Shown piece by piece: positions 1 to 12,114 of a DNA stretch of 64,000 bases. This DNA is from Selaginella tamariscina (lineage: Eukaryota; Streptophyta; Lycopodiopsida; Selaginellales; Selaginellaceae). Both the position numbers and the translations under genes were made by a program. Position 1 is the stretch's first letter. Each line of letters starts with the position of its first letter. The stretch lies in contig PUQB01000430.1 in assembly GCA_003024785.1 (NCBI GenBank), forward strand, positions 152,315-216,314, in the 5' to 3' direction. Below the pieces are notes generated by a model. The model saw only the letters and a list, made by a program, of their open reading frames with translations. It had not been told where the DNA came from and searched no databases.

Positions 1-1773
1 TCAGGTAATGTCTTAATCTTTTATGCTTAATAAAATGTAATAATATTAATTATTTTATACAGGAGCTTGACATTAGTCAACATTTTCTGGAGAGGTACCA
101 AACAGCATATCCAAGTTATATAATTTAACATGGCTAGACATTGCTTTTAACAATTTTACCATGCAAAAACCAAGTAATTTGGGACATCTACGCAAATTAA
201 CTATTTTGCCAGAGGTAACCCTTTTAATAATCTTCATATTCTTTTAAACCAAAGGATTTCCAGCGTTAAAATACCTTTATCTTTCTGAGTGTCAACTTCA
301 AGGTTCTATTCCAAGTAATGTATGCAATATTCGTTCATTGGTTGTGCTTTACATATGGGGCAACAAACTTGTTGGAAGAATACCAGAATGCATGGGCAAT
401 ATCAAAAATCTTCAGGTAAAGCATTTAAATGAAACTTTTATATAGAAATAATCTTGTGCATTTACAGGACTTGACCTTAGTACTAATGGACTTACTGGAA
501 CAATTCCAAAGTCTCTGGGGAACTTAAAGAACCTCGAGCAGCTATTTAATAAAGCCTTTCCGGAACTATACCAGAGAGTTTGGGGATCTAAACAAGCTCG
601 AGCAGTTGGATTTGGGTGATAACAAGCTTGTGGCACTATACCCGACCGACTGCTAAATCTGGCTCATTTGAAATATTTATCTCTGCAGTATAATAAGCTT
701 TCAGGTGGATTATCCTCTGATATATCCAATTTAACAAGCTTGCAGGTATTGTCATTAAGTCAGAACTCTCTGCATGGTAGAATTCCAAATACCATTGGTA
801 ATTTGTCCAACCTTGTGTCTTTGACAATGGACATAATGAGTTCAGTGGCAGTCTCCCTGATAGTATTTCTGGTACAATCCAACATATATATCTTGATAAT
901 AACAGCTTAAGTGGACCAATCCCAAACAGTTTAGCACCTCAGCTATGCTCTTCGGCACAAAATATCCTTTGGTTACAACAATCTTAGTCGACTATTCCTG
1001 CATGGTTTGCCAACTGTAGTAAGTTATGGTCATTTTCTTTGCATGGTAATAATTTCCATGGAACTATACCACGAGAACTTGGCAACCTGTCTCTTTATCA
1101 AAATCTTAACGTATTCCGACAAAAAGAAAAATTACTTGCGACGTGTGCAATTTCAACCCTTGACTTCTGACATCAATGGTCCTGCATATGACATTAATCA
1201 ATTTAAACTCAGCTTGATTTAGGTGACAACTTGTTAAGTGGTAAGATACCAGCGGAACTTGGAAAACTTGTAAGTTTACAAATATTACGCTTGGCAACAA
1301 TAAGCTCTCTGGTTCCATCCCTCCTCAGCTTGCAAATGCAGTTTCACTACTTTATATTGACATTGCTAATAACAGCTTAGTGGGTAATATTCCAGAAGAG
1401 TTTGCGACTGAGCTTTCTCACAGTTTTCAACGTATCTCACAACAATCTCACGGGATCCATTCCCGGTGGAGGCCAACTTCCCACGCTAAATGCTTCTTGG
1501 TTTGAAGGAAATCCAGGTCTTTGCGGGCTCCCACTCAACAGAACGTGTAACTTCACCACCCCAACTATTTCAGTTGTTGAAAACAGTGATAATGCTACCA
1601 TTTTTACGGTTGTTATGGGGACTTGCAGTTGCTTTTTACCAGGGGTGTTGGGAGGTTATTTCTACTTTGGTGTTAAATATATTAACAAGTATTTAGAAAA
1701 CGATCAGATTATACAGAATCAAAGTTCAACATCTGGGAGCTCATCATCTTCTTCTTCAGAGTACAAACTTTGA
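1..1773 (+). pseudogene. LRR receptor-like protein, copy 1 (3' part)
   Basis: Repeated LRR units of about 24 residues (L..L.L..N.L.G.IP) run through the segment and end in the cap motif FEGNPGLCGLPL (near 1502-1540). A hydrophobic stretch and a serine-rich tail follow, with a stop at 1771-1773. This is the C-terminal layout of plant membrane-anchored receptor-like proteins without a kinase. Such proteins sit in the plasma membrane and sense peptides or pathogen patterns. At least one short GT-AG intron with a TTATTTTATACAG acceptor separates LRR exons near 5-62. The 5' part lies outside the window. The frame changes several times compared with copy 3 (34737-37367), so it is either a pseudogene or carries assembly indels. 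The family call is solid; intactness is doubtful. Confidence 0.75.
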
Positions 1774-3043
1774 AAGGGTGGAATAAACACATGTACTTTC
1801 GTTTGTATGTTTATGGTTTGGTTTGTAATATTAGTAATAGATTTTATTTAAGGCTAAATTTATTTACTTTGAATGCAAGAAACAAAAACTTGTTAGTAAC
1901 ATGAAACTTGACCACCCCATCGTAAACCACCAATTGTTAAATTTATAAAGTTTGCAATAATATAAGAAAAAGAACCCTATTTAACATCTTGCGGTTACTA
2001 ATAGTCATCTTATAATTATAATTAATAATATAATTATAATTGTAAGATGTTATATTTAATAATGTAGTGGTGGTGTGTGTATGGCGGTCGTAGGTGTGTC
2101 TAGAGAAAGGGTGTTCTCATGTGTCTATATGGTGATGGTTGTTTGGAGGAAAGTGTTGTGAAGCCTGTTTGTTTTTTCTTTTTCTTTTTTGTTTGCAAAT
2201 GTTAATCCTCTAAATCAAACACTTAAATACTAAGGCAATATTCTTGAATTTCTTATTAAATTACACCACATTGTATAATGTTCAGTGAAATTGTTTTTTT
2301 TATCCACACACTTTTATACACATAGATGTCGTTATTGGTGCTCAAAGGGCGTTCACTATAGAAAAAGAGGCATATAGCACATCATGAGTGTGTGTCAATC
2401 GTTTAATAATATAGTAATGTTATCCACCCACGTCGAGTGCTTTTACAACGCTATACACGGAAATATATGGGACCCCATATATTGTGCCGTATTTTTTGTT
2501 CGTTTAATAAATCTATAAAGTTAGTTTCAATTAACTTTAAACAACAACAACAACAAAAAAGCTTCATTATCAAGTGAGACCAAAGTCAAGGAGTTGTTGT
2601 GTTGTTGATGAAAATATAGTTTGACAGTATAAATAAAAAAAATTATATTAATTATAGGCACAAATTGAATGTTTCTTTTATTCCATGAAATGAAATAATT
2701 TAATTATCCTTCGCGATCGACGAGGACGAACGGCTAGGATCCAACACGTGACATCTCTCGTCCTGGTTTTTCAAACTAAGTCTATATGTATAAATGTACA
2801 GAGTCGAACAACTGGCAAAAACAAGTCATCATATATACCCAACTTGTAACTTGCTTATTATACCGACTGGAATTTTATATTTTATTGCAAAGTACAAAGA
2901 GTTCCCACACACGCTTCACGTGTGTTTATAAAACTACGTGTTCTTTGCCTTGTGGCTTAATACATAGTTTATTCTCAAATGTAATTGATGGCTTAGAATG
3001 ATTAATTACTAGCTAACAATCATTAACATAAATTATCTGAAAA
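1774..3043. repeat. Duplicated 3' flank of the LRR gene, no gene seen
   Basis: AT-rich non-coding stretch. It is closely matched by 37368-38520 downstream of LRR copy 3, including the TGTGTATGGCGGTCGTAGGTG word and the CGCGATCGACGAGGACGAAC word. LRR copies and flanks were therefore duplicated together as a segment. It ends just before the start codon of LRR copy 2. Confidence 0.65.
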
Positions 3044-5103
3044 ATGTTGAGTATATTAGTGCTGTTTTTCAGTACTTCAATTGTTGGTGGTGCTGCTATT
3101 TCAATTAATTATGATGTATCAGTGTTATTGACTATTAAAGATAAATTAGGTAGAGATTCCAAAGCCTTAACAAGTTGGAATACTAGCATGGAATTAAAAT
3201 CATGGAAAGGGGTCAATTGGCAACAGCAGAGAGTGCAAGAACTTTACTTAAACAATTCTGAATTGTCTGGTAAGCTTTGGCCATTTTGGTGCGATCTTCC
3301 ATCTCTTAAAGTTCTCAATCTTTCTAGTAACAAGCTAAGTGGCACACCTTGTCATCCTGGTGTGCCACCCTTTCATCCAGCTTGCAAGTTCTTGATCTCT
3401 CAATAATTCATTTTCTGGTGAATTATCTAAATTCATGAACAGTAGCACTTTACAGGTGCTTTATATTTATAACAACTCATTTTCTGGAGATTTGCCAAGC
3501 AGCATAACTTGTATAATCTAATGTGGCTAGACATTTCTTTTAACAATTTTACCATGCAAAAACCAAGTCAATTGGGCCATCTCCGCAAATTAATCTATTT
3601 TGATGCCAGAGCTAATCCTTTTAATAATACTCTTCATATTCTGTTTGAACCCAAAGGATTTACAGCGTTAAAATATCTTTATCTCTCTGAGTGTCAACTT
3701 CAAGGTTCCGGTTGAGCTTTACATATAGGGCAACAAACTTGACATAATACCAGAATGTCTGGGTAATTTAAAAAATCTTCAGGTAATGTCTTAATAAACT
3801 TTCATGCTTAATAAATGTACTAACTATTAATTATTTTATACAGGAGCTTGACATTAGTGAGAATTCATTTTCTGGAGAGGTGCCAAACAGCATATCCAAG
3901 TTATATAACTTAACATACTTATTGCTTTTAACAATTTTACCATGCGAAAACCAAGTAATTGGGACATCTACAAAATTTAGTCTTTTTCGGTGCCAGAGCT
4001 AATCTTTGAATAGTACTCTTCATAATCTATTTAAAACCAAAGGATTTCCAGCGTTAAAATACCTTTATCTTTCTGAGTGTGAACTTCAAGGTTCTATTCC
4101 AAGTAACCTATGCAATATCGTTCATTGGTTAAGCTTTACATATGGGGCAACAACTTTATTGGTAGAATACCAGAATGCATGGGCAATAAAAAAATCTTGA
4201 GGTAATAATATCCTAGTAATCTTTTATGTTTAATAAATATTAATTATTAATTATTTATACAGGTTCTTGACATTAGTAACAATTCATTTTTTGGAGAGGT
4301 ACCAAACAGAATATCCAAGTTGTATAATTTAACAAGGCTAGATGTTTCTTTTAACAATTTCACCATGAAAAAACCAAGTAAACTGGGACGTCAACGCAAT
4401 TTAATCTATTTAATGCCATGGCTAACCCTTTGAATAATACTCTTCATATTCTGTTTAAAACCAAAGGATTTCCAGCGTTAAAATACCTTTGTCTTTCTGA
4501 GTGTCAAGTTCAAGGTTCTATTCCAAGTAATCTATGCAATATGCATTCATTGGTTGAGCTTTACATATGGGACAACAAACTTGTTGGTAGAATACCAAAA
4601 TGCATGGGCAATATCAAATCTTGAGGTAAAACATTTAAATAAAACTTTTAAATTTTACTAATCTTGTGTATTTACAGAGATTTTTCCTTAGTAGTAATGA
4701 ACTTAGTGGACATATACCAACTCATATTTGCAAGCTTCACTCTCTTGTCGAACTGATATTAAGTGGCAACAATCTAAATGGGACAATTCCAAAGTGTCTG
4801 GGGAACTTGAAGAATCTCAAGCAGTTGAATTTGGGTGATAACAAGCTTGCTGGCACTATACCAGACAGACTGCTAAATCTGGCTCATTTGAAATTTTTAT
4901 CTCTGCAGTCTAATAAGCTTTCAGGTGGATTATCCTCTGATATTTCCAATTTAACAAGCTTGTAGGTATTGTTATTAAGTGAAAACTCTCTGCATGGTCG
5001 AATTCCAAATACCATTGGTAATTTGTCCAACCTTGTGTTTTTGACAATGGACCATAATGAGTTCAGTGGCAATCTCCCTGATAGTATTTCTGGTACAATC
5101 CAA
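3044..5103 (+). pseudogene. LRR receptor-like protein, copy 2 (5' part, cut off)
   Basis: The ATG at 3044 opens a hydrophobic signal-peptide-like start (MLSILVLFFSTSIVGGAAIS), followed by an LRRNT-type segment (VLLTIKDKLGRDSKALTSWN) and LRR units with GT-AG introns near 3781-3842 and 4201-4262. The usual CxWxGVxC of the N-cap reads SWKGVNW here, so its cysteines are missing. The start is identical in copy 3, which supports it. The gene stops at about 5103, where chromovirus sequence begins, so the C-terminal cap and membrane segment are absent. LRR exons around 3840-4620 look internally duplicated (three near-identical blocks). Several frame changes suggest a pseudogene, with the caveat about assembly indels. 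Confidence 0.75.
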
Positions 5104-5419
5104 GTTATACAAGGCCAAAGCCAGTAAACTTCTGGAACATCGGCCGTATGATTGTCCCCTTGATTTGGTGGAACATGCTCAATCGCCTTAGGGAGCTCTC
5201 TCCAAAGAAGCTTGAGGTGTTGCAGGCGTACATTGAAAAACCTTTTAACTGGGTTCATTCGACACTCAAAATCTCCAACTGAAGCACCTATCTTCTTTGT
5301 CAAGAAGAAAGATGATTTATTGCATCTGGTAATGGATTACCATGGCCTCAATAAGGTAATGGTGCAAAATTGGTATCCCCTACAACTTAGTTAGAATCTG
5401 CCCAGGGGATGAGTGGAAG
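5104..5419 (+). mobile_element. Chromovirus fossil: first part of reverse transcriptase
   Basis: Holds the start of a Ty3/gypsy reverse-transcriptase region, with the typical APIFFVKKKD motif near 5283-5312. It begins at the junction with LRR copy 2 and ends at the LARD1 target duplication GGAAG. Confidence 0.75.
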
Positions 5420-7088
5420 TGTCATAGTTTTTATTATGACTCGACCCTTTACTTTAAAGGTTGAATGTTGTTACTTACTGTACTATGTTGACGACCTTAA
5501 ATGTAGTAAGAAACAGCCCCATTTAGTGCACTTAAGTGTTTAAGGGTGGTTTGGCTGGCTATCTTTAGATGTCGCAAGAAACTCTAAGCGAAGGTAGCAC
5601 TTACCTTTTAAAAAACTCACCTCCGATTTTGACGTCCTAGTTAAGATGAGTTTGGCGTGTTAAATAGGGTTAGGAAACCCCTAAGGTTGAACTAACCCAC
5701 TCCCTAAAACCCCCACCCCCTTGGGTAGGGTTTAGGGGTAGGGTTTGTTCTCATTAACTAAGGGGCTGGCATTCTGTGCTAGCCCACTTACACATACAGG
5801 AAAAGAGGGAGGGGGGGGGCTCCGTCACATAAATAAGGTAAAGTATGAGTAGGAGAGCTCCTATGTTCATTACTGAGTTCGTTGCTCTTCTGTCGGTGCA
5901 AGCTCTAGCTTGTGTCGTTAAGACACAACCCTCTGTTGTGTCGTCCTAACTTCCAAATGACAAGGGTACGTCCCACTTTTGAAGTAACTTGCCTTTAACG
6001 TTGGCAAATTCATGCCTAGGAGGTTTTGTCGGGATGCACGTTCCAAGAGGCAAAGGTTGAGGCTTGCCTCCAACCTCCTCCTTCACATCAAGCTAGGTGT
6101 AACACTCATGACCAAGCAAGGCACATCTGTGTCTTTGTCCAATTGTGGGCATGGGATCTTGTTGACAGGTTTACATTACCCAGTTTCTAAGAGTTTACCA
6201 AGGGTTCTAAAGTTGGCATTTAGGAGCCACGTTGTGGCACTTGGTACATCTCTTGAATTTAAGGGCTATGGCATGATAACCCACATCATAAAAGGCAGTG
6301 TCACATGGAGATGTGACATTGGGCTAAACATCACACGATACAACGCCCGAGGCATGCCCTTTGGGGTTGTGTCATGGGATTGTCGTCAAGGGTTGGATAC
6401 TCTAGTAAACAGGCACGCTTATGCTCGCACTAGGGAGCTTAGCTTTGGGCATCTACTCAAGGGAGGTTAGGTTTCGTAACTAGGTGTGCTTTGGCACACT
6501 TGGCTAGGGGAGTGTTCTCCTTGTAATCCATGGGTTGAACAACCTATGCTTGTTAGCAGGAGCCCTTTCGTGAAGCACTCGCAAGGTCATGTACTTAGGG
6601 TTATCCAAACCTAACCTTAGGGAGTTTGCTTAATAGGACACTCGTGTTCGCCAGTGGCACACACTCGTGTCCTCACTAAGTACTAGCCCTAGGTCTAAGG
6701 TATAACTTGGCCACTTAAACCCCTAGGGTTAGTCATGGTTCAGGATACCCTTGTCGCCCTAAAGGGGTTGTATTCTCGGATGAGGGTAATTCCTCAAGGG
6801 GTAAGTGACAATGACTTAGCTCTGTCATGGGGGCATGTGTGAGACACATCTTCTTAGTGGGGTTAGGGCATGAGCCTATCTAAGTCTATTAGGATAGATA
6901 TCCTCTAGGGTTTGGGAGATGGTCATTCTAGGGGACTTAGGGTAGGACTTTAAGTCTTCTATTGAACTAGGCATTTCAATTGGACTCTTGGGGTTGCCTT
7001 GGAAAACTTAACATTGCTCACACAGGGAATTGACGTCAGAAGGCCACTTGGCGGCCACGTGTTAGCCTTCTGGGTTAAAACTTTGACA
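5420..7088 (+). repeat. LARD1 5' LTR
   Basis: Starts TGTCATAG and ends TTTGACA, followed by the primer-binding site. The first bases can fold back (GTCATAG with a TTATGAC-like partner). A CACATAAATAAGGTA word near 5825, with a TATA-like ATAAATA, is conserved in all LTR copies of the family and may be the promoter core. Open frames inside it (for example 6012-6470) are not supported as genes. Confidence 0.88.
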
Positions 7089-7228
7089 ATTGGTAGCGAA
7101 GCCTGTTCTCTACGGTCAGTAAGACTACCTAAAGTTGTAGGGTGTTTTATAGTTTAGTTAGTTCTAAATTTTTGAAGTACTCTATCACTTTTGACTAATG
7201 TTTGAATTTTGCATGAAGAGTTGATCTT

Positions 7229-7325
7229 GAGATCTAGAACTCTTCAAAGTACACCTACTTATGAGATCTAGAACTCTTCAAAGTACACCTACTTATGAGA
7301 TCTAGAACTCTTCAAAGTAACCTAC
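7229..7325 (+). repeat. 34-bp unit repeated three times
   Basis: The unit GAGATCTAGAACTCTTCAAA with a 14-base tail occurs at 7229, 7263 and 7297 with a 34-bp period. LARD2 has only one copy at the matching place (near 12236), so this is a local expansion in LARD1, just inside the element after the primer site. Confidence 0.85.
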
Positions 7326-10300
7326 TTCATAAGTGGGTGTGAATTATGGACTCAAATGTTGAAGGTAACACTTGGAAGTCAATTTTCAAGATGTATGCTA
7401 GGTTATTTTATTTTATGGTCGTCCAAGTTACTTTATCATATACTTCCACAAGACATGGCATGTTAGTTTATTTTGGCTTACAAACTATGTCTTGTGAGGT
7501 GGGTTTTGTGATATCCTAATTTTACACATTATTCAAATTTTTTCTTTTACTTTAAAGGTGTTTGAATTTGGGATAACACATGATTTTGAAACAGATAGTG
7601 TCTATTGAGTTTTGGCTTAGTCAAGACTTAATATCAGGTTCAACAATAGTGTTTCAAATGGGGAAAGACTTATGTTCAAATGTGTGTCTTTGACTTCAAA
7701 GAAGAGCATATTCAAATATAAGAGTGAACACTACATTTTGACAAATAAGCTCTCATTATAATGCGTGTTTTCTAGAGTATAACTTCAGAAGCAGACTATG
7801 GTGATGAACTTATAATACAATTAAATGTTAAATATTAATATATAATGAATATGTTAAGCAGTTGATTCAAAAATCTAATGTAATCAAAGTATTATCTAAT
7901 GTTCATAATATTTTGATGACGCTAGTTACAAGTAATATTAGGTAAAATAGTTTACTAAGTTCAAGTCACCTGATTTGAACAAAGTATAACTTGAAACCTT
8001 AGTTAGTTGTAAGCGCACACTTTGTATTTAAGTTAGCTAGCTCAGCTAGTTTGATTATGAAGTTATCTCATGTAGGATCATAATAATGAGATAGAATAAT
8101 AAATTTTGGCAGTAGACAAATTTAATGTTGCATCCCTATCAATGCAGCTTTTGGGATTAAAAAATGATCTATCACAAAGAATAATGTTGGAAACATACGT
8201 TTACATTTTCAGCTTAATGAGTAATGAAGAACTTACATTGTGAAGGCGTTTGACGCACACTTGTGCATTTTCATTGTTAACTATTTAATATTGAAATCTG
8301 TAACATTGTTTGCAATGTGGAGATAAGCTCTTGAACAAGGGTGATTCTTTGGTTAAGAAGAGAATAATTTGGAATTCTCCACTTTGGTTTTCGACTAAGT
8401 AAGGAAACTTGCTAAATTTAATAAGTTATGTTGGGAATTATCAATGAGCTAGTAACAATTAGATTTCTATTGAAGGTTTAAGTGCATGTACCTCCTCAAA
8501 AGTCGGTATTTAATAAGAATCAAAAGTTGATATTGTTTTTCAATAACGATTTCATTTTAGAGTCAAATACGATTATTCAAAAGTGAGTTTCTTGACTTTG
8601 TTTCATGGTCGCAAATGTGGGCACCCAGAAAACTTATAAAGTAGGTATCTTCAGTTCTTTGGAATATAAAAATAAAATTAAAAAATAGAATTATTCTTGA
8701 CTCAAGGTTTGATTGTATTCCTTAGGTTAGTTGTCGGTTCTATCTCATGTTCCTTGAGTTTACTTTAATGTTCATGAAAGTATGAGATTGAGTTTTGTGA
8801 TTAACTCAAGAAGTTGTGTTCCTTCTTAATCTAAATTTTAGATTAACTAAATAGTTTATAAAATAAATAAACTTTATTTATTAGAGAAAAAATATGGTAG
8901 TCATGGTTCCTAGCATATGGTCCAATATCCGATACAAAAATATGAGGCTTCCTATCACCTATTTATTAAGATATTTATATTCTAAATTTTGGAAGTATTT
9001 GTGACAATCTTTTCAAGATTGATTATAAATGACTTATCAAAGTATGGTATAATATTTCCTCAATATTAAGTTTGCAACACTCAATATCGGAACTTGGTTA
9101 TGATCACATGAGGTGGCCATAATCATAAAATATAAAGACTCAAGCAGACTTGAGTTTGACACTTTGGTAAGGCACTACTTTAATGTAATTTTAAGTTAGT
9201 TGAGAAATGAAGAGTTTCTCAATACATTGCTTGAGGAGCAATGTGGTATTTTGATGATGTTAAGTGTCTAGAATGAATAATGTATCTTAGTTTAATGTAC
9301 TAAACTAGATATCTTATTTATGTTTAGAGAAATCTATTGAATTATAAGGTATGACTAAAACATGAAGTTGATATAACACTTCAGTGTTATGATAACATTT
9401 ATGTGGAGGTTAATATTTTACTAAATCAGTTAGATAAACCAAACACTAGTTCATAATTCCTTTTAGTCTTTGAACAAGTTCCTTGAAATACTGTCATAAC
9501 ATTATATTTCCATCTCAAAACTGAAGTTCGGTTCATATAAACTAAGACCATGTCTATATTATAGTTGTAGTATTTTGATTAAATTAATACGATTGTAAAT
9601 TTTATTTGCTAGTATAACAACTAATTGATAAAATTAAGGATTTGAACATTAAAACGATCATTATCCATTCGAGAGTATCAATATCAAAATTGCAACTGTT
9701 TATAAAATAAGGATTAATTTAAAAATATGTTTATCAAAACACTAATTACTTCAATTAATGAAAGTGCTATACTTTGGTATAATATTAAGAAACATTTACA
9801 TAATCAATTAGAGAGTTGAAAATGAATATAATGTTACGAAGGTGTGCAGTATTTTGAATTCAGAGAGATTCTTATCAATTAAGTTTTAAAATTTGGTATT
9901 TTGAACTTAACGAGATGAGAGTTAGGAATTATTGAATGGCATCTAGTATGTTTGTGCTCTTTGGAGAATGAGTATAATAAATGACATTGTGTTAGTTAAG
10001 ACACGTACTATCTTAGAGATGGGTTGAATTTCTTAATTTCCACATTGGTTTTTTTTTTTTTAAAGGTATGTTAGCTTATTTGGTCCTTGAACTAGTTAGT
10101 GTTATGAGAGAGTACAAGCTAAGTTGCGAAAGATGAATGGTAGTGCTATCACACTTGGTCGCAGATTTGACTGAATTTGATTCCTATCGGGAAAAAATTT
10201 ATGTTAATAACACACAAAGTGGATGATAGTTGGTAGGTTGGCATTACCTTGTTGTATACATGTGTATAGTCATGTGCCTTTATGATCGCCTCTGACCAGA

Positions 10301-10365
10301 TTGACATATTTACTAAGAACAAGGTTTTACAAATAGTACTCTTATATTAAAAAAGAGTTTGATTC

Positions 10366-12098
10366 TGTCATAGTTCTTACTATGACTCTCCTTTACTTTG
10401 GATGTTGATTATTGTTACTTACTGAATTATGTTAATAAGTCCTAGGTGTAGAAGAAACATGCTTGCTTAGTGCACTTAGATATTTAGTGATGGTCCAGCC
10501 GGGTGTCATTAGGTATTTGCAAAAAACTCTAGGTGAAGCTAGCACTTCCATCTAGAAAATTCTTACCTTGGTTTTTAGTGTCCCAGTTAGATTTTTGGGT
10601 GGTTCGGTGAGTTCGGCATGTCAGATATGGGTAAAAACACCCTTAGGGTTGACCTAACCCTAGGGTTGCCCTAACCCCATGCCCTAAACCAGGGTTTAGG
10701 GGTTAATGGGTCATTAATTAACTCATTAAGTATATTCCCTCTGGGAATGAGATTCCGTGCTAGCTCACTTATGTAAACAGGAAAACAGGGAGGGGGGCTT
10801 TGTCACATAAATAAGGTAGAGTATGTAGGAGTGGGGTTCTTGAGTTCATGACTGAGCTCGTTACTCTTCTCCCGATGCAAGCTCTAGCTTGTGTTGTCAA
10901 GGCACAACCCTCTGTTGTGTCACCCTAGCTTCAGGATGACAAGGGTGCATTCCACCTTTGGGGTAGCTTACCCTTAACATTGGCAAATCCATACTTGGAG
11001 GTCTTGTCGGATTGCATGTTCTAAGAGGTAGAGGTAGAGGCTTGTCTCCAGCCTCCTCCTCCACGTCAAGCTAGGTGTAGCACTCACGGCCAAGCAAAGC
11101 ACATTTGTGTCCTTGTCCAACTGTTGCGTGGGATCTTGTTTGACATGTCCACATTACCTAGTTCCTAAGGGTTCACTAAGGGATTCTAGAGTTGGCATTT
11201 AGGAGCCACATTTGTGGCACTTGGTGCAACTCTCGGATTTAAAGGCTATGGCATGATAGCCCACATCGTGGAAGGCAGTGTCATATGGAGATGTGACATT
11301 GGGCTAGAATCACATGATACACGTTCGAGGCACGCCCTTTGGGATCGTGTCATGGGTTTGTCGCCAAGGAATTGGATACTCTAGTAAGCATACATGCTTG
11401 TGTTCGCACTAGGGTGCTAAACCTTAGGCATCTGCTCAAGGGAGGTTAGGTCTCATAACTAGGTGTACTTTGGCACACTTGGTTAGGGGGTGTTCTCCTT
11501 AAGATATAAGGGTTGAACAACCTAAGCACAATTAGCAAAAGCCCTATCATGAGACACTCACAAGGTTATGTATTTAGGGTTATCCAAACTTAGCCTTAAG
11601 GAGTTTGCTTAGCAAAATATTCGTGTTCGCCTATGGCGCACACTCATGTTCTCACTAAGTACTAGCCCTATATCTAGGGTATGATTTGGCCACTTAAACC
11701 TTTAGGGGTTAGTCGTGGTTCAAGGTACCCCTTGTTGCCCTAAAGGGGTTGTTCTCTCGAATGAGGGTGATTCCTTAAGGGTAAGTGACAATGCCTTAAC
11801 TCTGTCACGGGGGCATGTGTGAGATACATCTCCTTTGTGGGGTTAAGGCATGAGCTTATCTAAGTCTACTGGGATATGATCCTAAAATCTACTCGGGATA
11901 TCCTCTAGGGTTCGGGGTATGGTCATTATAGGGGGCTTAGGGTATTACTTTAAGTCTTCTGTTTAACTAGGCATATGAGTTAGACTCTTAGGGTCATCTT
12001 GGAAAACTTAGCATTGCTCACACAGGTAATTGATGTTGGAAGGCCACTTGGCAGCCATGTGTTACCACGTGTTAGCCCTCCAGGTTAAAACTCTAACA
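10366..12098 (+). repeat. LARD2 5' LTR
   Basis: Begins TGTCATAGTTCTTACTATGA, containing a 7-bp inverted repeat (GTCATAG and CTATGAC), and ends CTCTAACA. It is followed after two bases by the Met-tRNA primer site. Confidence 0.88.
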
Positions 12099-12100
12099 AT

Positions 12101-12114
12101 TGGTATCAGAGCCA
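12101..12114 (+). other. Primer-binding site (initiator Met-tRNA)
   Basis: TGGTATCAGAGCCA, the classic complement of the 3' end of plant initiator Met-tRNA, lies two bases after the LTR end. It fixes the plus orientation of LARD2. Confidence 0.85.

Noticed and set aside
6012-6470. 152-residue open frame in the LARD1 LTR, and similar frames at 42054-42335 and 47317-47832
   Set aside because: They lie inside LTRs, are not conserved as frames between copies, and match no known protein.
12101-12114. Part of a tRNA gene
   Set aside because: It is the primer-binding site of an LTR element; no cloverleaf can be built around it.
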